Positions 34,837-43,473 of a stretch of DNA of 64,000 nt are shown here, piece after piece (position 1 is the stretch's first letter; every line of letters begins with the position of its first letter). Under the pieces are notes generated by a model. That model was not told where the DNA came from. It made no database searches and saw only the letters and a program-made list of their open reading frames with translations. The position numbers were made by a program, and so were the translations under genes. The stretch covers positions 470,161-534,160 of the forward strand of contig NZ_JAEMNX010000001.1 of NCBI RefSeq assembly GCF_016463975.1. The letters are read 5' to 3'. This DNA is from Marinomonas transparens. Its GTDB lineage: Bacteria; Pseudomonadota; Gammaproteobacteria; Pseudomonadales; Marinomonadaceae.

Positions 34837-35844
34837 ATGTCACAGAAGCCGAATCAGCGAGGGGCTACCCGCGAATCCATAAAGGTGTCTAAGCATCAGT
34901 GGTCTTCGCGTTCTTCTTTTAGCCTGAGTAAATATTTACTTCAACATCAAGCAACGTTAACAGAGAGTTTCGTTCGTTTGGTTGGTTACCCTCTAGCCAG
35001 TGCGATGACGATTATGGTGATTGCCATTGCGCTTTCTTTACCGGGCGGTTTGTATGTACTGTTGAAAAATGTCGAGTCAGTGACTGATCAATGGGAGCAG
35101 CAGTCGGTTATTACCTTGTATTTATTTTCACAATTGGAAGATACTCAGGCATTGGCCTTGTCCCATCGAATTTCTGCACAGGCGGATGTAGCGTCAGTTG
35201 AATATATATCAAAAGAAGAAGGGTTAAGGTATTTCGAGCGATCTAGTGGTTACGAGCAAATTCTATCTTCTCTGTCTGAGAACCCTTTACCTATTGTATT
35301 ACGAGTTATTCCCAAGCAAGCCGTTGATCTGGACTCACTAGCCAGCTTACAAGCGTTACGGGATGGGTTGGCTTCTCAGAAAGAAGTTGAGTACGCCGAA
35401 TTAGATGCACAATGGTTACAGCGCCTTGCCAATATACTGAGTTTTGGACAGCGATTTGCCTATGCTTTGTCTATATTGTTGATCGTTGCTGTGCTGCTTA
35501 TTGTTGGTAATACCATTCGTATGGCGGTAGAAAGCCGTCGTGATGAAGTTATGGTAATGAAGTTAGTTGGCGCGACAGATGCTTATATTCGTCGACCCTT
35601 TTTGTATATGGGATTTTGGTTCGGTGTGTTGGGCGGTTTTTTTGCTAGCCTTTGTATTCTCTTGCTGAGCTGGTGGGTGAGTGCCCCAGTAGAACGGCTA
35701 ATAGAGCTTTACCAAGGTGGTTTTCAGTTGCAGACTTTTAATGCAGATGAGGTCGTTTTATGTTTAACTATTAGCGCATTAGTGGGTGTGATTGGGGCTT
35801 GGATTGCCGTTAATCGACATATTGCTAATATTGAATTGCAGTGA
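34837..35844 (+). CDS. ftsX: Cell division protein FtsX
   Basis: Membrane partner of FtsE, 335 residues, four helices: one near 55-75 after a cytoplasmic N-terminus of about 50 residues, a periplasmic domain of about 120 residues, then three C-terminal helices. The block VGNTIRMAVESRRDEVMVMKLVGA is the typical FtsX/MacB-type cytoplasmic loop that contacts the ATPase. The start ATG follows the ftsE stop with no gap. Confidence 0.94.
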   Translation: MSQKPNQRGATRESIKVSKHQWSSRSSFSLSKYLLQHQATLTESFVRLVGYPLASAMTIMVIAIALSLPGGLYVLLKNVESVTDQWEQQSVITLYLFSQLEDTQALALSHRISAQADVASVEYISKEEGLRYFERSSGYEQILSSLSENPLPIVLRVIPKQAVDLDSLASLQALRDGLASQKEVEYAELDAQWLQRLANILSFGQRFAYALSILLIVAVLLIVGNTIRMAVESRRDEVMVMKLVGATDAYIRRPFLYMGFWFGVLGGFFASLCILLLSWWVSAPVERLIELYQGGFQLQTFNADEVVLCLTISALVGVIGAWIAVNRHIANIELQ

Positions 35845-35851
35845 GGCTGCA

Positions 35852-35893
35852 GTGGATAAATCATCTTTTTGGCGATAGCCATGATTTATCCAC
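35852..35893 (+). repeat. Perfect 13-bp inverted repeat upstream of rpoH
   Basis: GTGGATAAATCAT and ATGATTTATCCAC flank 16 bases, within which GGC-GATA-GCC forms a further small stem. It starts eight bases after the ftsX stop. There is no T-run afterwards, so it is a poor intrinsic terminator; it could act as an mRNA-processing or stability stem or as an operator. rpoH starts 80 bases downstream. Confidence 0.7.
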
Positions 35894-35973
35894 ATTTATG
35901 TCACACATAAAACAGAACTTAGTTGATAGTATTTTGTCATACAGAGTATGAACAATAAGAGGTGGAAATAAAG

Positions 35974-36840
35974 ATGGGTAGAGCTCTCCAGCCAACTGAT
36001 ATTATGATTCCAGGTCAAAACCTTGAGTCATACATGCAGGCCGTTAGCAGAATTCCAATTTTGACAGCTGAGGAAGAAAAAGCCTTAGCTGAGCGTCTTT
36101 ATTACAAGGAAGACCTTGAAGCGGCTCGTACATTGGTTATGTCGCACTTAAGATTTGTTGCACACATCGCGAAAAGTTACTCAGGTTACGGTTTAGCTCA
36201 AGGCGACTTGATCCAAGAAGGTAACGTCGGTCTGATGAAGGCGGTAAAACGTTTCAACCCTGAAGTGGGTGTTCGTTTGGTGTCTTTTGCTGTGCATTGG
36301 ATTAAAGCTGAAATTCATGAGTTTATCCTGAAAAACTGGCGCATCGTGAAAGTGGCGACGACTAAAGCTCAGCGTAAGATGTTTTTTAATCTACGCAGTG
36401 CTAAGAAAACCTTGTCTTGGTTTAGCAATTCGGAAGTCGAGTCTGTGGCGAGTGATTTGGGTGTAACACCTGAAGTAGTACGCCAAATGGAGGGCCGTTT
36501 AAGTTCTTCAGATATGACCTTCGATGCGTCTGCTGATGACGATGACGACAGTGCTTTTAAAGCGCCTTCTCAATATTTAGAAGACCATCGTTATGACCCA
36601 GCAACCTTACTTGAAAATGGTAACTGGGAGGCTGATTCTAACTCTCGTCTTGAAGAAGCCATGGCGGACCTTGATGAGCGTAGCCGAAATATATTAGTGC
36701 AGCGCTGGTTGACTGAAGGTAAATCTACTTTACACCAATTGGCTGATGAATACGGCGTATCGGCAGAACGTATTCGTCAACTTGAAAAAAATGCCATGAA
36801 GAAGATACGTCTTGCTATGGGTGATGGTCAATTTGACTAA
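35974..36840 (+). CDS. rpoH: RNA polymerase heat-shock sigma factor RpoH (sigma-32)
   Basis: A 288-residue group 3 sigma factor that directs heat-shock transcription. Start ATG 35974 follows GAGGTG by nine bases; an in-frame GTG at 35962 overlaps that site and is unlikely. Region 2 is seen in [18 protein letters not shown] and the -10 recognition helix in [15 protein letters not shown]. The RpoH box QRKMFFNLR (about 130), unique to sigma-32 proteins, is present. Region 4 has the helix-turn-helix [20 protein letters not shown]. An acidic stretch (ADDDDDSAF) lies between regions 2 and 4. A strong terminator follows. Confidence 0.96.
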   Translation: MGRALQPTDIMIPGQNLESYMQAVSRIPILTAEEEKALAERLYYKEDLEAARTLVMSHLRFVAHIAKSYSGYGLAQGDLIQEGNVGLMKAVKRFNPEVGVRLVSFAVHWIKAEIHEFILKNWRIVKVATTKAQRKMFFNLRSAKKTLSWFSNSEVESVASDLGVTPEVVRQMEGRLSSSDMTFDASADDDDDSAFKAPSQYLEDHRYDPATLLENGNWEADSNSRLEEAMADLDERSRNILVQRWLTEGKSTLHQLADEYGVSAERIRQLEKNAMKKIRLAMGDGQFD

Positions 36841-36861
36841 TCATCAGCCGCAAGCATGAGT

Positions 36862-36887
36862 AAAGCCCTCTATGTGAGGGCTTTTTT
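36862..36887 (+). terminator. Terminator after rpoH
   Basis: AAAGCCCTC pairs with GAGGGCTTT around a five-base loop, with a T-run. It also separates rpoH from the convergent tonB-like gene. Confidence 0.9.
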
Positions 36888-36906
36888 ATGCCCAAATTTA
36901 TGATGC

Positions 36907-37767
36907 CTACTGGCTGCGTAATTGGTTGCCGGGAACAAATCGCCAAGTCCGAATGATTTCAAGCATATCGACATCTTTTTTGAGTGCTTTAGGGAAGACT
37001 TGGAAAGGTTCAGCGAGACGCACGATACGCATGGCGGCATCATCCAAGACTCTAACACCGGAGGAGTGTAGTACTTCAATATCGTCCACATAACCGTTGG
37101 GTTGTAAGATGACAGCTAAACGCAATTCGCCGTATAAATGATTACGTTTTGCTTCTTCTGGGTAGTGGATATTACCTATTCTTTCAATTTTTCGTCGCCA
37201 ATCATCAAGGTACTGAGCATCTATTGCCGCTTTGGCTGAGACCGAGGTTAGACGTCGAATACGAGGGCGTTTTGCATAGGATTGTCGTTGTTGATCGAGC
37301 AGCGCCTCCAGTGTTGCTATGTCATTAGACAAATGGCTTGGGATTTGAGTTTCCCCGAGGAATTGCTCTTCCAAAGTTTTTGGTTCTTGCTCTGGATTAT
37401 CAATGACCTCTAGAACAGATTCTTGTTCCTTTGTTGCTAGAACAGTCGGCTCATTAATAGGTATCGCCGAGGCCAGTTGGGGCTGGACCGGCGACGTGAT
37501 TTCTTGAATCTCGTCAGAGAGAAACTCGGCCGTTTCTGTGGTTGTGAGTTTTTGTTTTCTCAGTTCTGTACCACTTGCTTGTTGATTGGCTTGGGCAATA
37601 AAGTCGGCCTCAATAGGCGCTTTGGAGGTGTGCTGAACTAGGGTAACTTCTAAAGTTTTAGGTTTTTCGGCAGGTGGAGAAAAATCGAAGCCAAGTGTCA
37701 TCACCATTAGCACATGTAGGCTAATGGCGATAAAAAGGGCAACGGAAAACCTATCTATTATTCGCAT
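36907..37767 (-). CDS. TonB-family protein (TonB3-like)
   Basis: A 286-residue energy-transducer-like protein. A single membrane helix at about 9-29 follows a short cytoplasmic start (MRIIDRFSV). A long proline- and glutamate-bearing periplasmic linker comes next, then a C-terminal TonB domain (HYPEEAKRNHLYGEL...PNGYVDDIEVLHSSG, about 195-280). No ExbB or ExbD gene is adjacent. It lies seven bases after gshB on the same strand, the place occupied by tonB3 in Pseudomonas, where that gene affects twitching motility. I infer a structural or pilus-linked role more than siderophore uptake, but with limited certainty. Confidence 0.85.
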   Translation of the reverse strand: MRIIDRFSVALFIAISLHVLMVMTLGFDFSPPAEKPKTLEVTLVQHTSKAPIEADFIAQANQQASGTELRKQKLTTTETAEFLSDEIQEITSPVQPQLASAIPINEPTVLATKEQESVLEVIDNPEQEPKTLEEQFLGETQIPSHLSNDIATLEALLDQQRQSYAKRPRIRRLTSVSAKAAIDAQYLDDWRRKIERIGNIHYPEEAKRNHLYGELRLAVILQPNGYVDDIEVLHSSGVRVLDDAAMRIVRLAEPFQVFPKALKKDVDMLEIIRTWRFVPGNQLRSQ

Positions 37768-37774
37768 GAAGTCA

Positions 37775-38722
37775 TTATTGAAGGCGTAATTCGATGGAGT
37801 CTATTAATGTCATCGCAATGTTGAGCTCAAACTGTGTGTCTAGCTCACGTACGCAGGTTGGGCTAGTAACATTTATTTCAGTCAGGTAATCGCCAATCAC
37901 ATCTAGGCCGACAAACATCAGGCCCTTTTCTTTTAATGATGGAATGACTTGATCACAGATCCAACGATCACGGTCGGTTAATGGCCTACCTTCACCATGT
38001 CCACCAGCGGCTAAATTGCCTCTGGTTTCTCCTGATGCAGGGATACGTGCTAAGGCGAATGGGATAGGTTCCCCGTTAACCACGAGAATACGCTTATCAC
38101 CTTGTTTAATCTCGGGAATAAATTTTTGTGCCATCGTTTGTTCGTTGCCCAGTTTGGTTAGGGTTTCTATTATGACACTGACGTTTGAATCATCAGGCTT
38201 AAGGCGAAAAATGGACGTGCCGCCCATGCCATCTAGTGGTTTAAAAATCACATCACCATGTTCTTTATGAAAAGATTTTAACAGGTCCGCTCGGCGTGTT
38301 ACTAGAACGGGAGGGCAACATTGTGGAAATTGAGTGGCAAAGAGCTTTTCATTGCAGTCTCGTACGCTTCTTGGGTTGTTGACTACCATGGCACCATCAT
38401 GTTCAGCCTGTTCTAGGATCATGGTGCTATAAACAAATTCGCTATCGAATGGCGGATCTTTACGCATTAAGATCACATCTAAATCTCCCATTGGGATTCT
38501 GCTTTCTTCACCGAGATCGTAAAAATGTGCTGGGTCTTTGTATACAGTGAGTGGGCGTGCCATCGCATAGGCTTTACCATTCTCTAAAAATAGATCTTTT
38601 TGTTCCATATAAACCAACTGCCAGCCTTTTTCTGCTGCGGCCCATAACATAGCTAGTGAAGTGTCTTTTTTATAGTTAATGGATGCAATGGGATCCATAA
38701 CAATACCAAGTTTGATAGTCAT
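37775..38722 (-). CDS. gshB: Glutathione synthetase
   Basis: ATP-grasp ligase that joins gamma-glutamylcysteine and glycine, 315 residues, the usual length. The opening KLGIVMDPIASINYKKDTS is typical. The ATP-grasp core includes VIFKPLDGMGGTSIF, the lysine in KQGDKRILV, and the metal-binding end EINVTSPTCVRELD. It leads the pair gshB-tonB-like. In most gammaproteobacteria rsmE is the direct upstream neighbour; here an OmpA/TolC pair stands between. Confidence 0.96.
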   Translation of the reverse strand: MTIKLGIVMDPIASINYKKDTSLAMLWAAAEKGWQLVYMEQKDLFLENGKAYAMARPLTVYKDPAHFYDLGEESRIPMGDLDVILMRKDPPFDSEFVYSTMILEQAEHDGAMVVNNPRSVRDCNEKLFATQFPQCCPPVLVTRRADLLKSFHKEHGDVIFKPLDGMGGTSIFRLKPDDSNVSVIIETLTKLGNEQTMAQKFIPEIKQGDKRILVVNGEPIPFALARIPASGETRGNLAAGGHGEGRPLTDRDRWICDQVIPSLKEKGLMFVGLDVIGDYLTEINVTSPTCVRELDTQFELNIAMTLIDSIELRLQ

Positions 38723-38851
38723 ATGGCGATTCCTAAAATAAGAAGCGGCTTATCAGTTATTTTGAAAAGTCGGTTAGTAGAGTTTGATGCTATAGAGTAT
38801 GGGGGCGGTGAGAAGAAAAAACACCCTTAAATCACATATAGTTTTGTGTGT

Positions 38852-39478
38852 TTATTGAATATTTTTGTCCACGCTATATATATTCCACCTTTCGTTAACT
38901 ATGACTTTTTTGGCAAAGACTTCTGCCACGACTCTGCGATTTTTTGCCCTACCTTCAGGGGTACTATTATCGGCTATTGGGCTTGTTTCACCATGGCCAA
39001 TGGCGATGACTTGTTTGGCGGGAATTTTAAAGCTGTTTATTAAAATAGAAGATATTGCATTGGCTCTGTCTTGCGAAAGCTTAAGGTTTGCTGAGGTGCT
39101 GCCAATCTCATCTGTATGGCCATTTATCTCAGCATCACTCCCCGGGTTGGCGCGTAAGAAGTCCGCTAGCTTTTTTATTTCACTATAAAAGCGAGGTTTA
39201 ATATCACTTTTACCGAATTCGAATAAAACCTTGAGTTCTACGGAGAGTAGCAGTGTTTTGGTTGAAGGGCAGCCAAGGTTATCTATTTTGGCGCCAAGAG
39301 GGGTGTATTCACAGTGGTCCCGAGCGTTGATTACACCATCATGGTCATCATCTTTTAATGAAGTATTTTCTGGGCGGTGATCATATAAACTATTACTGAG
39401 CAAGGTATCGCTATGGGGTTGGTATAAGCTCAGTCCCATAGCTAAAAGTATTATTAACCAGCTAGTAGCTATTACCAA
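38852..39478 (-). CDS. OmpA-family protein with calcium-type repeat
   Basis: A 208-residue protein with an N-terminal hydrophobic segment that acts as signal or anchor, then a short thrombospondin type-3 style acidic motif (DDDHDGVINARDHC) that may bind calcium. The C-terminal OmpA peptidoglycan-binding domain (about 85-195) has the block INGHTDEIGS and SQDRANAI...GHGETSPIADN...NRRV. There is no OmpA beta-barrel. It overlaps the TolC-like gene by seven bases and likely tethers that outer-membrane channel to peptidoglycan. Such OmpA/TolC pairs accompany type I secretion of giant adhesins in related bacteria. Confidence 0.88.
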   Translation of the reverse strand: MVIATSWLIILLAMGLSLYQPHSDTLLSNSLYDHRPENTSLKDDDHDGVINARDHCEYTPLGAKIDNLGCPSTKTLLLSVELKVLFEFGKSDIKPRFYSEIKKLADFLRANPGSDAEINGHTDEIGSTSANLKLSQDRANAISSILINSFKIPAKQVIAIGHGETSPIADNSTPEGRAKNRRVVAEVFAKKVIVNERWNIYSVDKNIQ

Positions 39479-40977
39479 GACCCAGATCCCTTATCAGCGT
39501 CAATAAATAATTCTTTTTCTAGTGCTTTGGTATTTTGCTTGCTTGGCTCTGCATTGTCTACAGGAGAATCGATATCTATGGCATTGAATTCTGCTGCTTG
39601 AAGTTCTTCAATTGCGCTTGGGCCTGATACTGGAGGAGGGATATCGTTGTTAAATTCGTCGTCAAAGCCAAGTATTTGTGGGCGGAAAATGCGAAATGCG
39701 CGCATGAGTTCGCCTTTTGCGTTAAATAAACGGAATTCAGAAAATAGCTCGTCATAATCGGCATTCACATAATCTTGGCGGGCTTGAAATAACTCGTTCT
39801 CACTATCCAATACGTCTAATAGCGTTCGGCGTCCTAGGCGGAATTGTTTTTCATAGGCGACTTGAGACTCTTTTGTGGCAATAACATATTGTTGTATATG
39901 CTTCTTTTGACCTGTCGTAGCCTCAAAAGCCGCCCACGCGAGTCGTACCGTTAATTCTGTGTCACGGATAGTGTTGCGATGAATCTCAGAAGTTTGGGCG
40001 TTTTGTTGAACCGCGACGGTTTTTTGATGTTTATATGAGCCGCCGCTATAAAGGTTGTAATTTAGCCTGACCATGGCGAGCAAGTCTTCTTTTGGTCCTT
40101 CTGAACCATCTATGTTGTTGTTCCACGTGCGCTCTAGAGTGAAATTCACTGTTGGATATAGACTGCCTTTAGTCGCTTCAATAAAGCTATTTGTTGCTGC
40201 GACATCCCATTTTGCGCCTTCAATAGCAGGGTTCTTTTTAAGGGCCTGGTTAATGGCGTCCGTTAAATTATGAGGTAATAAATCTTGGTCTGGTACTGGG
40301 TAAATAAGGTCTTTTGGTGGGAGCTCACCAACGGTTTTTTTGTAGTTACTTTCTGCGTCGCTAAGGTTGTTTATTGCAGCGAAGTGGTTGGCATGAGCTT
40401 TAGCAAGGCGCGCTGTAATTTGGCTTAAATCAGATTTACGGCCGACACCGGTATCACTTTTTAATTTGATTTGTTTGTAAATACGCTGATGAGTTCTTAG
40501 GTTTAAGTCTGCTAGTGCAACGAGTTCACGGTAGCGTAATACATTAGCATAGGACTGCGCGACTTCCAGCGCCGTATTTTCAACGGAAATAAGTGCTTCC
40601 CATCGGTCAGCCTCAGCTTCATGCCTTAACCTTTCAATTTCATTTTTTGTGGAAAAGCCATTAAATATTGGCTGGTTAAGCGATAGGCTTAATTCTCTTC
40701 TCGTCAGCTTCACATCATCAGAGCTTGTTTCGTCCGCATAAGTCGTTTCATGCCCTACTCCTGCAGAGAGGTCCACACTTGGGAAGTAGCCTGAGTGTCG
40801 GGTCGTTTCAGCATTTGCTTTAGACTCTCTGTATTTGGCAATGGCTCCCCTGACAGTTGGACTATTTTCAATAGCAATGTAGGTTGCTTCTTCCAATGTC
40901 ATGGCCTGCAAGCTATTGGGGAGTATGAAGGCTCCAGCCAATGAAATGACGCAGGTTAGATAAGTGCGGTATAACAT
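39472..40977 (-). CDS. TolC-family outer-membrane channel, type I secretion
   Basis: A 501-residue outer-membrane efflux/secretion channel. A Sec signal peptide (to about LQAM, residue 25) is followed by two repeated outer-membrane factor halves with the long coiled-coil helices expected (NPTVRGAIAKYRESKANAET; QFRLGRRTLLDVLDSENEL). The C-terminus carries a polar extension of about 70 residues after the channel domain, ending GSGSW. It resembles AggA/LapE-type secretion proteins more than TolC of drug efflux. The inner-membrane ATPase and adaptor are not in this window, so partners must be encoded elsewhere. Confidence 0.88.
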   Translation of the reverse strand: MLYRTYLTCVISLAGAFILPNSLQAMTLEEATYIAIENSPTVRGAIAKYRESKANAETTRHSGYFPSVDLSAGVGHETTYADETSSDDVKLTRRELSLSLNQPIFNGFSTKNEIERLRHEAEADRWEALISVENTALEVAQSYANVLRYRELVALADLNLRTHQRIYKQIKLKSDTGVGRKSDLSQITARLAKAHANHFAAINNLSDAESNYKKTVGELPPKDLIYPVPDQDLLPHNLTDAINQALKKNPAIEGAKWDVAATNSFIEATKGSLYPTVNFTLERTWNNNIDGSEGPKEDLLAMVRLNYNLYSGGSYKHQKTVAVQQNAQTSEIHRNTIRDTELTVRLAWAAFEATTGQKKHIQQYVIATKESQVAYEKQFRLGRRTLLDVLDSENELFQARQDYVNADYDELFSEFRLFNAKGELMRAFRIFRPQILGFDDEFNNDIPPPVSGPSAIEELQAAEFNAIDIDSPVDNAEPSKQNTKALEKELFIDADKGSGSW

Positions 40978-41113
40978 GATCGATAGATCCTATAATGTAT
41001 TATATTGCTTGATACTAGGGCCATTGTATTAATGGGTATGTTGTTGTTATGTGAATTGCGCCTAAAAATTGATAAGAAACGTATTTTTCTATTTCTTAAT
41101 TATAGAGCTCAAA

Positions 41114-41845
41114 TCAGATATCTCCCCACAGGCTATTAATTACGCTTAAAGCAATAACAGGAGCCGTTTCTGTTCTGAGTATTCTAGGCCCTAGGGAAAT
41201 ACTATGAAACCCCTGTATTTTAGCGCCTTCTACCTCATTTTCAGTTAACCCGCCTTCAGGTCCAATTAATAACGCGATTTGATTATTCGTAGGGCATGAA
41301 AATGAATGGATGGGCTTTGGGCTATGATGGTGCAGGGCAAACTTTAACATATCGCTACAATTAATCAGCCATTCCTTTAAACCGATTGGAGGATGAATAT
41401 GCGGGACTATTCCTCTGCCACACTGTTCTGCAGCACTGATGGCGATTTGTTGCCAATGTTGGATACGCTTTTCTATACGATTTTCTTGTAGTTTTACTTC
41501 ACAGCGTTCGCTGAACAAAGGCTGAATAGCATAGACGCCGGCTTCAACGGATTTTTGTATGGCGTAATCCATGCGTTCACCACGAGATAAGGTTTGCCCT
41601 ATTGTTACCTTTATTGGCGATTCATTATTCAGTGATTCAAAGTGAGAAATAGCAATGTTCGCAGAGCGTTTTTCGACGTCGCACAAGACAGCATGAAATT
41701 GACCGCCTTTTCCATTAAAGACCCGAATAGGGTGGTCAGATTTCAAACGTAATACTTTACATAGATGCTGAAAAGCAGAGTCAGGTAAGGCAACTATAGT
41801 GTTTTCGCTGAGTTCTGAATCAATAAAAATTCTTGGAATACGCAT
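41114..41845 (-). CDS. rsmE: 16S rRNA (uracil1498-N3)-methyltransferase RsmE
   Basis: A SPOUT-class methyltransferase of 243 residues that modifies U1498 of 16S rRNA. An N-terminal PUA-like domain is followed by the knotted SAM-binding domain, with LLIGPEGGLTENEV and ISLGPRILRTETAPVIAL as the defining motifs. It is adjacent to metK on the same strand but behind a terminator. Confidence 0.95.
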   Translation of the reverse strand: MRIPRIFIDSELSENTIVALPDSAFQHLCKVLRLKSDHPIRVFNGKGGQFHAVLCDVEKRSANIAISHFESLNNESPIKVTIGQTLSRGERMDYAIQKSVEAGVYAIQPLFSERCEVKLQENRIEKRIQHWQQIAISAAEQCGRGIVPHIHPPIGLKEWLINCSDMLKFALHHHSPKPIHSFSCPTNNQIALLIGPEGGLTENEVEGAKIQGFHSISLGPRILRTETAPVIALSVINSLWGDI

Positions 41846-41881
41846 GCCTTACCTCATATAAAATAAAACCACAGAAATAAA

Positions 41882-41917
41882 AAAGCCTTCTTTTGCGTTA
41901 GCTGAAAAGAAGGCTTT
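41882..41917 (-). terminator. Terminator after metK
   Basis: A perfect 13-base stem, AAAGCCTTCTTTT with AAAAGAAGGCTTT, around a ten-base loop, followed on the minus strand by a T-run. Confidence 0.92.
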
Positions 41918-41936
41918 ATAACGAAAAGTCAGTAGA

Positions 41937-43100
41937 TTATAAACCAGCTGCTTTACGTAATGCGTCTGCTTTGTCTGTTTTTTCCCAAGTGAAGTTTTCA
42001 CCGGTACGACCGAAGTGCCCATAAGCCGCAGTAGGTAAGTAGATTGGGCGTTTTAAATCCAGCATCTTGATCAAGCCCGCAGGGCGAAGCTCGAAGATAT
42101 CACGTACTAATTCAACAATTTTGGTGTCGCTAATTTTCCCAGTACCAAAAGTATTAATGCTGATAGAAGTCGGTTCAGCTACGCCAATAGCATAGGACAC
42201 CTGAATTTCACATTTGTCTGCAAGGCCGGAGGCAACAATGTTTTTCGCCACATAACGACCAGCGTAAGCGGCGGAGCGGTCAACTTTTGATGGGTCTTTG
42301 CCAGAGAAAGCCCCGCCGCCATGACGAGCCATGCCGCCGTATGTATCAACAATAATTTTTCGACCGGTCAGGCCGCAATCACCGACTGGACCACCGATAA
42401 TGAATTGGCCTGTTGGGTTGATGAAGTATTTGGTTTCTTTTGATAGCCATTCTGCAGGAAGAACTGGTTTGATGATTTCTTCCATAACCGCTTCACGAAG
42501 ATCAGCTTGTTTTACGGCTGCACTGTGTTGTGTAGAAAGAACTACTGCGTCGATAGCACAAGGCTTGCCATGTTCGTCGTAGCGGAAAGTAACTTGGCTC
42601 TTTGCGTCTGGACGTAGAAAGTTTAAGGCACCGCTTTTACGTACTTCTGCTTGGCGCTGAACTAAACGGTGGGCATAGGTGATAGGAGCTGGCATCAATA
42701 CGTCTGTTTCGTTGGTAGCAAAGCCAAACATCAGACCTTGGTCGCCTGCACCTTGTTCGTGTTCTTCTGCTTCGTCAACTCCCATGGCAATTTCGGCTGA
42801 TTGTTTACCAATAGCATTCATGACCGCGCAAGATTCCCAATCGAATCCCATCTCTGAGCTGTTGTAGCCGATTTCACGGATAACACCACGGGCAATTTCT
42901 TCGATATCAACCCAAGCATTGGTTCGAACTTCGCCAGCAACGAGTACCATGCCTGTTTTCACGAGCGTTTCACAGGCAACGCGAGCTTCTGGGTCTTTTT
43001 CTAGAATGGCATCTAGAATGGCATCAGAGACTTGATCTGCAATCTTGTCTGGGTGGCCTTCAGAGACAGATTCTGAAGTAAATAAAGAATATTCTGACAT
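41937..43100 (-). CDS. metK: S-adenosylmethionine synthetase
   Basis: Makes SAM from methionine and ATP; 387 residues. The start at 43100 ([11 protein letters not shown]) matches the family N-terminus; the frame continues 22 codons upstream into a leader hairpin, which is not expected to be translated. Motifs: [14 protein letters not shown] (methionine site), [10 protein letters not shown] (ATP site), and [16 protein letters not shown] (phosphate loop). It is divergent from tkt with a 373-base region between. Its product is consumed by the many methyltransferases and, through SAH, by the Pfs enzyme encoded at 53172. Confidence 0.96.
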   Translation of the reverse strand: MSEYSLFTSESVSEGHPDKIADQVSDAILDAILEKDPEARVACETLVKTGMVLVAGEVRTNAWVDIEEIARGVIREIGYNSSEMGFDWESCAVMNAIGKQSAEIAMGVDEAEEHEQGAGDQGLMFGFATNETDVLMPAPITYAHRLVQRQAEVRKSGALNFLRPDAKSQVTFRYDEHGKPCAIDAVVLSTQHSAAVKQADLREAVMEEIIKPVLPAEWLSKETKYFINPTGQFIIGGPVGDCGLTGRKIIVDTYGGMARHGGGAFSGKDPSKVDRSAAYAGRYVAKNIVASGLADKCEIQVSYAIGVAEPTSISINTFGTGKISDTKIVELVRDIFELRPAGLIKMLDLKRPIYLPTAAYGHFGRTGENFTWEKTDKADALRKAAGL

Positions 43101-43154
43101 GTTTAGAGCCTCTATCAACTTATGATGGATAAGCGCTAAATAGGTATAAAAAAA

Positions 43155-43236
43155 CCCGCTTAGCATTTGGGTCAGCTAAACAGGTGATTATGTTTCTGTT
43201 TAGCTGATTTTATATAGCGTCCGCAAGCCGAGACAA
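43155..43236 (-). promoter_or_regulatory. metK leader: promoter-like site with overlapping inverted repeats
   Basis: Reading on the minus strand, a promoter-like pair TTGTCT (43236-43231) and TATAAA (43214-43209) has a 16-base spacer. It runs into a perfect 12-base inverted repeat TCAGCTAAACAG / CTGTTTAGCTGA (43207-43172). Its second arm overlaps GTTTAGC / GCTAAGC (43081 region side: 43181-43158), which is followed by GGG and seven T. The two hairpins exclude each other, as in attenuators. If the promoter guess is right, the first repeat overlaps the start site and could instead be an operator. The rest of 43101-43473 holds no gene. Confidence 0.5.
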
Positions 43237-43473
43237 ATCGACGCTGTTTTTAAGTCAGTAAATGATCTACTACCTTTGGTGAAATATCAACCCAATTAAG
43301 AGAGATTAGTGAGTAAATACCCTGCTTTTTTGCTAGGATATCGTGCAAACTTATGTCGTTTCATTTTTCTGTCTAATCTTGGGGTTAACTTTTGACTGAA
43401 GATTGCTAGAAGGACCCATTAGGGTGGAAAATGACTTTTTATTGTTCGTTAAGCTATCAGGAGTGGAATAACA

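Noticed and set aside
43101..43166. In-frame 22-codon extension of metK beginning inside the leader hairpin
   Set aside because: The family N-terminus starts at [11 protein letters not shown] and the extension would translate the T-tract of a hairpin.
43155..43207. Known SAM riboswitch class upstream of metK
   Set aside because: I could not match the cores of SAM-I, SAM-II, SAM/SAH or SAH riboswitches as I recall them; reported only as an unassigned leader structure.
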